The notes beneath the pieces were generated by a model, which worked only from the letters and a program-made list of their open reading frames with translations, did not search any database and was not told where the DNA came from. This document shows positions 22,661-33,273 of a DNA stretch of 64,000 nucleotides, piece after piece. The first letter of the stretch is position 1, and every line of letters begins with the position of its first letter. Source of the DNA: Populus alba (lineage: Eukaryota > Streptophyta > Magnoliopsida > Malpighiales > Salicaceae); assembly GCF_005239225.2 (NCBI RefSeq), contig NC_133300.1, positions 18,899,584 to 18,963,583 of the forward strand, in the 5' to 3' direction. Position numbers and translations under genes: made by a program.

Positions 22661-24426
22661 TGTCGCACCCCAAAAAAAAATCTGAAGCGCGCGGCATCGG
22701 CTGGCGATTTAATTCTCGTTGTTGCATTTGCTTGAATTTGGTTCGTTGGAGTCGCCACCTAGTAATTGATTTCGGGCTACTAGGAAACCGGATGTACTGG
22801 TCTTGTCAGAGATTCGCGGGTAAGGGACTGGTTGTGGTTAGGGAAGGTATTAGCACCCCTAACGCACCCTACCTGAGGTAAGCTGCTTCGTGTCTTTGAC
22901 GTGTTAAAGAAGTTTTAATAATTGTCTTTTCACCGGAAATTAGAAATATCACTTACGTATAAGTTAATAATTCTTAACCGTGATCCGATCAAAAAATTAA
23001 ATTCTTCTTTAATGTATCTGCAATTTTATCATCAAAAATATATACAAATAAATAAAACAAAAATACAAACACACACATTCACTTTCACTACTTTTATTTC
23101 TTTTCTTTTCTTTTCTTTTTCTTTTCTTTTCTTTTCATTTACATCCACTATACAAATTCAAATTCAAATTCAAATTCAAAACTAAAAATAAATAAATAAA
23201 AATTACATTAATTAATTTAAAAATTACAAAATAATCCTTAGAAACTCCAGAAATTGTAGGGAAGGACTTCTGCCATCAGCTGGAACAGTGGCGGCGCGTC
23301 TCCCCATGCGCCACCGTCACTGGCGGCGCGTGGGTTCACGCGCCGCAGCCAGAAAACCCCAGAAACAGGGGGGTCTGGACCGGCTTCGTCGTCTCAGCCC
23401 CCCTACGCCGGCGGTGACACCCACCGTCACCTGCAACCACAAGAAAACGCACAAACAGCAGTCCATTTTAAGTTGTTTGTTTCATTTTAGATCTGTTTTT
23501 TTCTTTGTTTTGCAGATCTGCGTCTGGTTGCAGATCCGCGTCTGGTTGCAGATCCGGTGATGCCCAGCTGCGGTGGTGGGTGTCTTCTCCTCCTCTGTTT
23601 TGGGTGGTGGATCGGGCGTTGCTGCTGGCCAATGGTGGGGCTGCCGTGTGTTGGAGCTTGTCTGGTGTGGAGATGGCAGTGGAGAGGGGGAAACAACCGG
23701 GAAGAAGACAACGCCTCCGCTGCACAGGGCTGCTGTTTTGGCGGGTTGAGGGCTGGCTTCGGTTGCTCTTTGGCAGGGAAGAGGTGGTCGGCGGGAGGAG
23801 ATGAAGGGGGTAACAGCGGCTGTGGATGAAGAGGATGAGAGGCTGAAGGAGGAAAAAAATAATCCGGGTGGATTTGGAAGGGCTGTTTGGCCGGTTTCCA
23901 AAGAAAAAAAATTCAATTCGGGTGAGGGGCTGTGTGGGGGAGAAAAAAATGAATTGGCTCCGGCGGCTGGAAAAAATTAAAACCAGGGGGGCCGCTGCTC
24001 TTCAAAAAAGGATTAGGTTTAGGTTTTTTGTATTTTTTTTGTGTTTCCAAAATTAACCCCCCCTCCTTTGTTTGAGTTAAAGACCAGTATTTATAGGCAA
24101 AAATGTTGCTAGGTTTTTCAACTTGGTCCCTCAACTTCTTTCTTTTTGTAAATTTTGATTTTTCTTATTTTTTTGTATTTTTTGAAACGAGCAATATCAA
24201 CGTCGACTCACATGCGGAAAATCAATGATTTTAAAAATGACGCGTGAGACGTCAAACGCGTTTGAACATCTTTTAACAATTTAAATTCTTTTTTAGACGA
24301 CGTTGAAACTGCTAAAATGACGAAAATATATATAAAAAACATATTTTTTGGATTTTCTTTGTTTTTCTCAATTTTTGGATTTTTTGAAAATATATCAAAA
24401 CATGGGTCAAAAATTGGGTAGCAACA
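22661..24426 (-). repeat. 3' LTR of element C
   Basis: 1766 bp, plus strand TGTCGCACCCC...GGGTAGCAACA. Shares the conserved U5 block (GGAGTCGCCA at 22748-22757). TATA box on the minus strand, CTATAAATA at 24088-24096. Relative to the 5' LTR it lacks about 124 bp between two TGGAGC hexamers and has an extra 18-bp copy of GCGTCTGGTTGCAGATCC near 23520-23555. CAAATT and TTCTTTTC simple repeats occupy about 23098-23180. Confidence 0.9.
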
Positions 24427-24442
24427 GATGCCCCCTCTTTAC
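24427..24442 (-). promoter_or_regulatory. Polypurine tract of element C
   Basis: Plus strand GATGCCCCCTCTTTAC next to the LTR end; sense GTAAAGAGGGGGCATC. Confirms minus-strand orientation together with the PBS at the other LTR. Confidence 0.8.
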
Positions 24443-24529
24443 AATGCTTACGAAGCAAAACTCCTCAAAACTTTGCATAGTAAGCTTTGTAAAGAAAACA
24501 AAAGGAAAATGATTTCATTATCTTGGGCG

Positions 24530-25930
24530 ACCTGCCCACACACTCACACTGATCTATTTTCACGGGCGACCTACCCACACATACTCACCCTAGTCTATTT
24601 TCACGGGCGACCGACCCACACTCTCCCAATAGTCTATTTTCACGGGCGACCTGCCCACACATTGGGTTTACCTGAGATCCCATCTGGCGACCTCATTCAA
24701 CTGGAACGAAAATATGCGTAACTCGGTTAACCTGAAATCCCATCTGGCGATTCCCTTTAACCAAAGCTACATGAGATCCCATCTGGCAATCTCATTCTGG
24801 TCTCATTGTACGGGTGACTAACCCTAGAAAAAAGCTGGTCTCATTGTACGGGTGACGAACCCTGGTGCTGGTCTCATTGTACGGGTGACGAACCCTCGTG
24901 CTGGTCTCATTGTACGGGTGACGAACCCTATGTTGGTCTCATTGTACGGGTGACGAACCCTATGATGGTCTCATTGTACGGGTGACGAACCCTATGTTGG
25001 TCTCATTGTACGGGTGACGAACCCTAGTGCTGCTGGTCTCATTGTACGGGTGACGAACCCTGGTGCTGGTCTCATTGTACGGGTGACGAACCCTAGAAAA
25101 AAAGCTGGTCTCATTGTACGGGTGACGAACCCTAGAAAAATGCTGGTCTCATTGTACGGGTGACGAACCCTAGAAAAATGCCGGTCTCATTGTATGGGTG
25201 ACCGACCCAAAAATAGAAAAAATGTGAAGAAGTGTGGTCTCATTGTAATGGGTGACCTACCCACGTGGAAAGAATATGAAAAGGTGGTCTCGTTGTGATG
25301 GGCGACCTACCCAAATAGAACGAATGTGATGTGCGGTCTCATTATAATGGGTGACCTACCCAAATGGAAAAAATATGAAATGTGGTCTCATTGTAATGGG
25401 TGACCAACCCAGATGGAAAAATATGATGAACGGTCTCGTTATGATGGGCGACCTACCCAAATAGAAAGAATATGAAGTGCGGTCTCATTGTAATGGGTGA
25501 CCTACCCAAAAATGGAAAAAATATGAAGTGTGGTCTCATTGTAATGGGTGACCAACCCAGATGGAAAAAATATGAAGAACGCGGTCTCATTGTCATGGGT
25601 GACCAACCCAGGTGGAAAGAATGTGAAAAAAAATGGTCTCATTATGATGGGTGACCTACCCAGATGGAAAGAATATGAAGTGTGGTCTCATTGTAATGGG
25701 TGACCTACCCAAGAAAAATGTTGGCGAGGGCTCAAAGGCGCACTCGAAATGAGGTAGGGTTAGAAAACGCGCTACCTGAGAAGTGAGGGCTCAACGGCGC
25801 ACTCGAAGTGAGGTAGGGTTAGAAAAACGCACTACCCGAGATGATAGCTCAAAGGCGCTCACAAAAAGAGGTGAGAGCTCAAAGGCGCACTCAAAATGAG
25901 GTAGGGTTAAAAAACACACTACCCAAAAGA
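24530..25930 (-). repeat. 3'-UTR tandem repeats of element C
   Basis: Four successive arrays. About 24530-24660: units with TATTTTCACGGGCGACCTGC. About 24780-25210: some twelve ~36-bp units with GGTCTCATTGTACGGGTGAC. About 25225-25700: about nine ~50-60-bp units with TCATTGTAATGGGTGACCTA. About 25715-25930: three units with GGGCTCAAAGGCGCACTC and GAGGTAGGGTTA. The first three are the arrays of element E in the opposite orientation. A GGTGACC or GGCGACC core recurs in them. Confidence 0.8.
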
Positions 25931-25977
25931 TGATGATGAAACACCGACCTGACAATGTTAAAAGCAATGCATTATGA

Positions 25978-26268
25978 TCAATATGCATGTATACTTACCT
26001 GAGAAAAATAGGTCCCCCTTTCTTCATGGTGTGTTTCTTTTCTCAAAAGTTGGAGTGTTGGCAGTGAACTTCGATGGCTTCTTCGCTCTTGCTTACTCGA
26101 GTCATCACTTGTGATTTTTACCTCTAGGAAAGACTTGATATCATCGTACTTCTTTGTCCTCCGCCCCTTTATCTCAAGGGTTGCCAACTTTGCTCGACAT
26201 TTTCTTAGAATGGGAATCATGGAGCCTGCCCTATCATATGTTTCTTTATTGCTCCCTAGCTTGATCAT
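25978..26268 (-). CDS. Small hypothetical ORF (96 aa) in element C
   Basis: An Arg/Lys/Ser-rich open frame with no family I recognise (RKCRAKLATLEIKGRRTKKY in the middle). It overlaps the shared AGGTCCCCC motif, and the near-consensus splice donor CTCAG/GTAAGT (25999/25998) cuts it near its C-terminus. It could be an exon retained from an ancestral element, a captured host fragment, or chance. Nothing shows that it is translated. Confidence 0.25.
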   Translation of the reverse strand: MIKLGSNKETYDRAGSMIPILRKCRAKLATLEIKGRRTKKYDDIKSFLEVKITSDDSSKQERRSHRSSLPTLQLLRKETHHEERGTYFSQVSIHAY

Positions 26269-27287
26269 GCCCCCAAGTGTTCAATTCGGGTTTGTGGACG
26301 AGGCTATATGAAGGAAGGTTTGACAAGGAATTGTTTTCATGCAGAATTTTTGAAATTCCAAAGTTATTCCAAACACAAAAATTATTTTGACATCGATTCA
26401 AAGCAAACTCATTCTAAAACATTCAAGTGATTCCTATGGAGAGGTTATCAGAAGTGATGAAAACTTCTTGTTTTGGCTTTTGGTAAAAAATATGAAGTGA
26501 CCTCTGGTTTGTCGGAAAAGGTTTAAATCTCAATTTGAGGGTTATTGAGAACCGAGGTTCAAAGCATTTATTTTATTTGCACGAATAATGAATTGGTTCA
26601 CATGAGAAAGCATTGCCTACCGATCCAGATTGCTTGCCTTTGATCAGAAAGGGCTTGATTAGGCACGTAATGTAGGCTTGGGCTCTTGGCTATGAAGAAA
26701 ATGATATTTGTAGGCTCAAAAAGTGTTTAAGGGATTTTCAAAACTAAGGATCACTTGTGCTTGTTTCTTGACCTTTTGTCATTTAAATGTCCTTCGAAAA
26801 CTGTCTATCATGCCCCCTTGTGTTGGGCTTTTTCTCTTTGCTTTTGTTTTCTTCATATGGTTTTGAGCATCATCATATTGTTTTTTTTTTTTTTTTGCTC
26901 AAAACTCTCGATCCTTTGGATTTTTCTTCGTGCCCCCTAGCTTTGTTTGGGCACCTTTAATGATTGAGAATTTCTTTTATGCCCCCTAGTATTGCTTGGG
27001 CATTTTCAATCATTGAGGTTTTCTCTATGTCATCGCACTTACCCCCAGTGTGGGGTGTGATCCTAACCAAGGTTATTTATCTCAAGAAAAGCATAAGGGT
27101 CAAAAGGGGACTACAAAGGATATATTTTAGCCTTGTGAAAAGATTATCAAAGATGGTCTTTCTTCATCTCAAATGCATGCATTTAGGATCGGTAAGCCTT
27201 GCTTTCATGCGAGTATGCAAAGTGATTTCTCATTATTCATGCAATCAAAACTCAGCTTTAGAGTCACTTCATGGTGTTTGTTTGTTT

Positions 27288-27318
<31 letters not shown>

Positions 27319-27711
27319 GTTTTTCTAGGTGTATGGTTACCTTTCTAAGGAATCACCTGAATTTCCAGAACTCGTCTGCTTTGGACAAACATCAACATGA
27401 TTTCAGTTTCCGTACTAAACTTTGAATTCCCAAAAATCCTTGTGAACATGTGCGATCATGCATAGTTTTGAAAGAAAGGAAGCACACCCAAAGATTCTTG
27501 GTGTGATGGTTTCATGCTTAAAGATTATGCTCAATATATTATTTGCATGAAACAACAACAAAAATGAAGGTATGTTATAAACACATGATCTTATTAACAA
27601 GAAATGCTCATTTGACAAGGAAAGTGTTGTGGAATTTTTGAGCCAAGTTACCAGCAAAAACTGGAATAGGTTGAAATAAAAATCAAGAAATTTTGCAGGC
27701 ATGATCAAACT

Positions 27712-27747
<36 letters not shown>

Positions 27748-28289
27748 AGAACAAGAATAGGCTCCAATATGCAGCAATGATGCAATTCCCTTTGGTCAGC
27801 CTTCCCACCAAAGCTTTTGCGAAAATACATGTTGCGCCGAGGCTCTTGCCAAATTTTGCCCCCAATTTCTTCGGGCTGAGTCATTGTTGGGTTTTGAACA
27901 AAGATGATAGGTCGGTTGGAAGGAACTTTCTTAGAGTTATTTTTCAGTATCTACTCGAGTAAGCTAGAAGCAAGTCATACATGTCTTCAAAAATTACGAC
28001 GAGCATACTCTTTATCTTCCGTGTTTTTCTTCATTCAAAGTCGGGTGTTGTAGACTCGTAGGGGACCTACTTTTCATTCTGGCGCATGCATGAAAAATGT
28101 ATGAACATGTAATCTATATGACGAACTCGCCCTTCGAGAGGTGACAATATAGTCGTAACTCTTGTATGATGGACAAGAATCGTGATTTTTGCCCAAACTC
28201 TACAATGAAAATTTTCGGAGCAACGGCCAATGTGTCACCCACAAGTCTTGAGTTCAAGATGCTTCAAGAAGGGTTTGCCCTTATGCAAA
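26269..28289 (-). other. Interior of element C without genes
   Basis: About 2 kb with no credible ORF. It has three long T runs (near 26880, 27290-27318 and 27717-27745), repeated TGCCCCCTAG-like stretches (26814, 26931, 26980) and the CCCCCAGTGTGG block at 27042-27057. The AGGGGACCTAC motif at 28060-28070 is the reverse-oriented partner of the one near 26004-26020. A sense acceptor-like CATGCGCCAG lies just upstream in sense (about 28085-28094). Confidence 0.5.
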
Positions 28290-28704
28290 AAAACAATAGC
28301 ACATACAACCTAAGGACAAGTTCTATTCATTATGTGAACATGGGTAGGTTTTCTATCTGGTCTCAAAAGGGTCTCATATCTGCCCAGTGACGTTCTTCGT
28401 AAAGACAGTATGGGGGCGTTGCAAGGAATGGTTAAGGTACGTATACCCACCATTACCAAGCAGGCACTCAGATATGAGTTGGGTGTTTCACGCATCTGAA
28501 CCCTGACCAATAGTCTTAGGGCAGATCGCTAGTTCCCCACCTAACCTAGAAGCTTGTGTGTGCTTTTAAAAATAAATACAGGTGATGCATGAATCAATTC
28601 TATAAAATGCATGGGAAAAAATATTAACAAAAAGATAAAAATGCAAAAACTTAAACACATCAAATACACAAAGCTTAGTCCAATATTGTCAGAAACAGTA
28701 CCTT
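28290..28704 (-). other. 5' leader of element C
   Basis: Untranslated leader between PBS and interior. It aligns by eye with the A1 leader (about 35430-35889): shared elements are CCTAAGGA followed by GTTCT, TGGTCTC followed by GGGTCTC, CGTAAAG followed by ATATGGG or GTATGGG, and GCTAGTTCCCCAC. This places C in the same lineage as A. Confidence 0.6.
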
Positions 28705-28721
28705 CCCCAGTGGAGTCGCCA
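28705..28721 (-). promoter_or_regulatory. Primer-binding site of element C (tRNA-Arg)
   Basis: CCCCAGTGGAGTCGCCA on the plus strand, three bases (TTC) from the LTR. Same 17-mer as in A1 and D. Confidence 0.85.
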
Positions 28722-28724
28722 TTC

Positions 28725-30603
28725 TGTCGCACCCCAAAAAAAAATCTGAAGCGCGCGGCATCGACTGGCGATTTAATTCTCGTTGTTGCATTTGCTTGAA
28801 TTTGGTTCGTTGGAGTCGCCACCTAGTAATTGATTTCGGGCTACTAGGAAACCGGATGTACTGGTCTTGTCAGAGATTCGCGGGTAAGGGACTGGTTGTG
28901 GTTAGGGAAGGTATTAGCACCCCTAACGCACCCTACCTGAGGTAAGCTGCTTCGTGTCTTTGACGTGTTAAAGAAGTTTTAATAATTGTCTTTTCACCGG
29001 AAATTAGAAATATCACTTACGTATAAGTTAATAATTCTTAACCGTGATCCGATCAAAAAATTAAATTCTTCTTTAATGTATCTGCAATTTTATCATCAAA
29101 AATATATACAAATAAATAAAACAAAAATACAAACACACACATTCACTTTCACTACTTTTATTTCTTTTCTTTTCTTTCTCTTTTTCTTTTCTTTTCTTTT
29201 CATTTACATCCACTATACAAATTCAAATTCAAATTCAAATTCAAAACTAAAAATAAATAAATAAAAAATTACATTAATTAATTTAAAAATTACAAAATAA
29301 TCCTTAGAAACTCCAGAAATTGCAGGGAAGGACTTCTGCCATCAGCTGGAACAGTGGCGGCGCGTCTCCCCATGCGCCACCGTCACTGGCGGCGCGTGGG
29401 TTCACGCGCCGCAGCCAGAAAACCCCAGAAACAGGGGGGTCTGGACCGGCTTCGTCGTCTCAGCCCCCCTACGCCGGCGGTGACACCCACCGTCACCTGC
29501 AACCACAAGAAAACGCACAAACAGCAGTCCATTTTAAGTTGTTTGTTTCATTTTAGATCTGTTTTTTTCTTTGTTTTGCAGATCTGCGTCTGGTTGCAGA
29601 TCCGGTGATGCCCAGCTGCGGTGGTGGGTGTCTTCTCCTCCTCTGTTTTGGGTGGTGGATCGGGCGTTGCTGCTGGCCAATGGTGGGGCTGCCGTGTGTT
29701 GGAGCCGTTGTCGCGGTGGAACGGAAAGAAAACCGAGGAGAGGGCAGCGGGGCTGCCGCTGTGTTCGGCCAGGTGAGGGAGGAGAAGGACGGCTCTGCTG
29801 CTACCACCGGTGGGGGGAACGGCTGGAGCTTGTCTGGTGTGGAGATGGCAGTGGAGAGGGGGAAACAACCGGGAAGAAGACAACGCCTCCGCTGCACAGG
29901 GCTGCTGTTTTGGCGGGTTGAGGGCTGGCTTCGGTTGCTCTTTGGCAGGGAAGAGGTGGTCGGCGGGAGGAGATGAAGGGGGTAACAGCGGCTGTGGATG
30001 AAGAGGATGAGAGGCTGAAGGAGGAAAAAAATAATCCGGGTGGATTTGGAAGGGCTGTTTGGCCGGTTTCCAAAGAAAAAAAATTCAATTCGGGTGAGGG
30101 GCTGTGTGGGGGAGAAAAAAATGAATTGGCTCCGGCGGCTGGAAAAAATTAAAACCAGGGGGGCCGCTGCTCTTCAAAAAAGGATTAGGTTTAGGTTTTT
30201 TGTATTTTTTTTTGTGTTTCCAAAATTAACCCCCCCCTCCTTTGTTTGAGTTAAAGACCAGTATTTATAGGCAAAAATGTTGCTAGGTTTTTCAACTTGG
30301 TCCCTCAACTTCTTTCTTTTTGTAAATTTTGATTTTTCTTATTTTTTTGTATTTTTTGAAACGAGCAATATCAACGTCGACTCACATGCGGAAAATCAAT
30401 GATTTTAAAAATGACGCGTGAGACGTCAAACGCGTTTTGAACATCTTTTTAACAATTTAAAATTCTTTTTTAGACGACGTTGAAACTGCTAAAATGACGA
30501 AAATATATATAAAAAACATATTTTTTGGATTTTCTTTGTTTTTCTCAATTTTTGGATTTTTTGAAAATATATCAAAACATGGGTCAAAAATTGGGTAGCA
30601 ACA
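28725..30603 (-). repeat. 5' LTR of element C
   Basis: 1879 bp; the transcribing LTR of C. TATA on the minus strand at 30262-30270 (CTATAAATA). Carries the PBS-core copy GGAGTCGCCA at 28812-28821. It retains 29706-29829, missing from the other LTR, with the hexamer TGGAGC at both edges. Apart from this and small indels the two LTRs look nearly identical, so C is young. Confidence 0.9.
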
Positions 30604-31350
30604 AACACATTAAGGGCCGAGCCGTTATCGATGAGAACCTTACCGATGAGACAATCTTTGCATCGGACCGTGACATACAAGGGCTTGTTATGTCCAGTTC
30701 CTTCAGCGTCGAGTTCATCTTCTGTGAAATATAAGTAATTGGCAGCATGGATCCTCCCTACTAGATGCTCCATAGTCTTTTGTTCAATATCTTGGGGTAC
30801 GTAGGCCTCATTCAATACTTTTTGCAAAGCATTACGATGCGGCTCGGAGCTGAGTATTAATGACATGATGGAGATCTTGGCAGGGGTCTTCTTCAACTGA
30901 TCCACTATACAGTACTCACTATGCTTCATCAATTTCAGGAACTCATTTGTTTCTTCCTCAGTCACAGGTTTATTCACCTCAAACTCTTTATCGAGGTCCA
31001 ACACCTCCTTGCCTTTAGCCTTTCTTTGTTTCTCTAGTTCTTCAGGTGTGAAACAACGACCACTCCTAGTTAGCCCACTTATCTCAGTTCGAAACAGCGG
31101 TAAAGGAGTTTCAATATTCGAGGTATAACCATAATCTCCAGGCATCACCCCATAGTCTACTTTGTTTGCATATGAGGGCTTAGTTAATACCAATTTTGAG
31201 AGCCCATTAGCTGTTGATTGGACTCTACATTTCCCTTGATTCTCTATCATCTCGATCTCTTCATTATCTCTTGCAGCCTCAATCCTTAGCTCTCCTAAAG
31301 TCAACATTCTCGCAACCTTTTGATGAAACTCAATGCATTCATCAATGTGA
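30604..31350 (-). pseudogene. pro: Gag C-terminal / protease active-site half of A1
   Basis: Minus-strand frame containing GLTRSGRCFTPEEL, TEEETNEFLKLMKHSEYCIV and the retropepsin loop LIDNGSALNV (Asp codon 30627-30629, Ser codon 30618-30620). The usual DTG or DSG triad is DNG here, as in B. The frame is cut at NV by element C. It is also out of frame with gag: around 31380 an A-rich homopolymer region changes frame, splitting the second zinc-knuckle-like segment (GHHIDEC). AACAC at 30604-30608 is the right target duplication of C. Confidence 0.8.
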
Positions 31351-31382
31351 TGCCCTTTTCTTTTTTATGAAATGGGCAAAAA

Positions 31383-32939
31383 TCATTTTCCCTCCACGTA
31401 ATGTTCAGATGGTTTCTCCAAATGTCCAGATTGTACCAACATCTCGTACAGCCTCGCCATGGTCACTTTTAGCACCTTCTCTTTGCTACCGACTTCCATA
31501 GTATTCACTCCACTACCACTTGTAGCATGTTTGGGTAGAGGGTTTGAATTCACATTAGGCGAATCTTCAAAAGTGACCCATCCGATTTTGATAAGCTGTG
31601 ATACCCTCTTCTTAAAAGCTACACAGTTTTCGATGTTATGGCCCGTATTACCAGCATGGTATTCACAAGTCAACTCGGGGTTGTACCAGGTAGGGAAAGG
31701 TGGTTGCATAGGTGGTAGTGGTAGGGGAGCTATATGTCCAATACTTAACAATTTGGCATATAACTCTTTTAGGGTCATTGGCAAAGGTGGCAATGGTTCT
31801 TCTGGTTGTCGGTTGTCTCTTCTTTGGTAAATGTTTTGGTTATTGGTCGGGAATTTTATTTGATGGGGTTGTTTTGGGATGGAGGGTTTGGAAAAGTTAA
31901 TGCTGGTGATTTGGGAGGTAGGTGTTTGGTAGTTTTTTTCTTTCCCTTGGTACCTGCCTTCTAAGTTATTCACCTCAATTTCCTTTTTCTTCCCAAAAAA
32001 ACCCTTCTTCTCTATAGGTTCTGCAATTCTCCCACTTCGAATTCCTTGCTCAATCCTTTCAGCAATTCGCACAGCATCATAGAAATGCTGGGCTGAGCTA
32101 CCCATAAGGTGTTCGTAATATGGGGCCCTAAAAGTATTGGCAAACAATGTCACCATCTCCGTCTCTATTAGTGGAGGTTGTACATTGATAGCTTGGTCTC
32201 GCCACCTTTGAGCATAAGCCCTCACCGACTCTTGATTTCCTTTTTCCATGGCAATCAAACTTGTCCTATCAGGAGCAATCTCAAGATTGAACTTGTATTG
32301 CTTTAAGAAAGCATCTGCCATGTCCGTCCATTTCCTTATCCTAGCATTGTCCAACCTCATATACCAGCTGAGGGCCGATCCTGTCAGGCTATCCTGGAAG
32401 AAGTAAATTAACAATTTATCATCATGGATAACTTCTGCCATCTTGTTATAGTAGGAACGAAGATGAGTCTTTGGACATTCCATTCCGGTATACTTAATAA
32501 ACTCCGGCACTCTGAACTTCTTTGGAATTACGATGTTAGGCACCAAACATACTTTAGCGGCCCTAATTGGATCAAATAAATCATTTCCTTCAACTGCCCT
32601 TAGCCTTTCTTCTAATGCAGTCCACTTATCATACCCTTCATGATTAGAGAATTTAACGTCATGTGGATCCTCGTTTGTTAAATCCATTGTAACAGGGATT
32701 TGGATGGGCCGAGTGGGATTAGGATGCTGCTTATTTGGTGTATTTTCCCCCACGTTTATAGGTGTGACAGGAATTTGAGCAGCTGCTGGTGCTTCATTAG
32801 GTTGAGTAGACGTTCCCTCTCCATCTCTGGCTCTCAAAATTTTCTCTAACATACTGGTTAGGTGCGCCACATCATTCCGAACTCCTTCAAGCTCTCTTTG
32901 GTACTGAGCTTCCGGTTGTGACCTTTCTTCGTTTTCCAT
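31383..32939 (-). CDS. gag: Gag protein of element A1
   Basis: 518 aa, starting ATG at 32937-32939. The N-terminus is acidic and helical (RELEGVRNDVAHLTSMLEKI). The central retrotransposon-gag domain contains TGMECPKTHLRSYYNKM, YFFQDSLTGSALSWYM and RTSLIAMEKG; a Pro/Gln-rich linker follows. Residues 425-439 are a variant zinc knuckle, C-x2-H-x5-H-x4-C. Gag forms the particle and packages RNA. The frame ends SEHYVEGK near a frameshifted continuation at 31350-31383. B has the same architecture. Start chosen because no upstream Met follows the acceptor-like CTGCAG near 32995. Confidence 0.85.
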   Translation of the reverse strand: MENEERSQPEAQYQRELEGVRNDVAHLTSMLEKILRARDGEGTSTQPNEAPAAAQIPVTPINVGENTPNKQHPNPTRPIQIPVTMDLTNEDPHDVKFSNHEGYDKWTALEERLRAVEGNDLFDPIRAAKVCLVPNIVIPKKFRVPEFIKYTGMECPKTHLRSYYNKMAEVIHDDKLLIYFFQDSLTGSALSWYMRLDNARIRKWTDMADAFLKQYKFNLEIAPDRTSLIAMEKGNQESVRAYAQRWRDQAINVQPPLIETEMVTLFANTFRAPYYEHLMGSSAQHFYDAVRIAERIEQGIRSGRIAEPIEKKGFFGKKKEIEVNNLEGRYQGKEKNYQTPTSQITSINFSKPSIPKQPHQIKFPTNNQNIYQRRDNRQPEEPLPPLPMTLKELYAKLLSIGHIAPLPLPPMQPPFPTWYNPELTCEYHAGNTGHNIENCVAFKKRVSQLIKIGWVTFEDSPNVNSNPLPKHATSGSGVNTMEVGSKEKVLKVTMARLYEMLVQSGHLEKPSEHYVEGK

Positions 32940-33273
32940 TCTTTTTCTTTGTCGAGTGTTGTGGATTTTAGAAGGGGGACCTATGTTTCTTAATCTGCAG
33001 ATGCGTGCATAGATGTATGAGAAAAATGCATGATAGTTATAAGAATGCTTTGTTCATTAGGTATGGATGCAGCCTTCTTGTGAACGAATAATAACCACCA
33101 CATTATAAACATAGTTTCTTTTGCCACATTGCTTTGATAGGAGTTCTGCCTTTCGAGTCGTTTGCTTGAATCATGTTCACCAAGAGACGGATTTTGCATA
33201 AGAAGATGGGTCAACGCCCTTTTCATTAATGCTTGATAAATTCATTACATTTAGAAATAAAAAGAAATACATG
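32940..33273 (-). other. Spacer between ORF1 and gag, element A1
   Basis: No ORF. In sense it holds an acceptor-like CATCTGCAG (about 32995-33003) and then GAAACATAGGTCCCCCTTCT (32970-32989), the reverse complement in orientation of the block at 17506-17523. Splicing into this site would bring the gag ATG near the 5' end of an mRNA, which is inference. Confidence 0.4.

Larger units (their letters stand above)
22661..30603 (-). mobile_element. Element C: non-autonomous LTR retrotransposon nested in A1
   Basis: 7943 bp, minus strand, LTRs 22661-24426 and 28725-30603, PBS 28705-28721, PPT 24427-24442 and a 5-bp duplication AACAC. The 4.3-kb interior has no gag, protease, RT or integrase. It keeps family features: a leader resembling that of A1 (28290-28704), the CCCCCAGTGTGGGGTG block (27042-27057), the AATAGGTCCCCC motif with a near-consensus splice donor (about 25997-26018), and 3' tandem repeats (24530-25930). 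It is best described as a large non-autonomous derivative dependent on A/B-type proteins. Confidence 0.9.

Noticed and set aside
23288..24056. Arg/Ser/Pro-rich frames in the C LTRs (also 29320-30249)
   Set aside because: Same explanation as in LTR E: GC-rich R-U5 sequence. Present twice because the LTR is duplicated.
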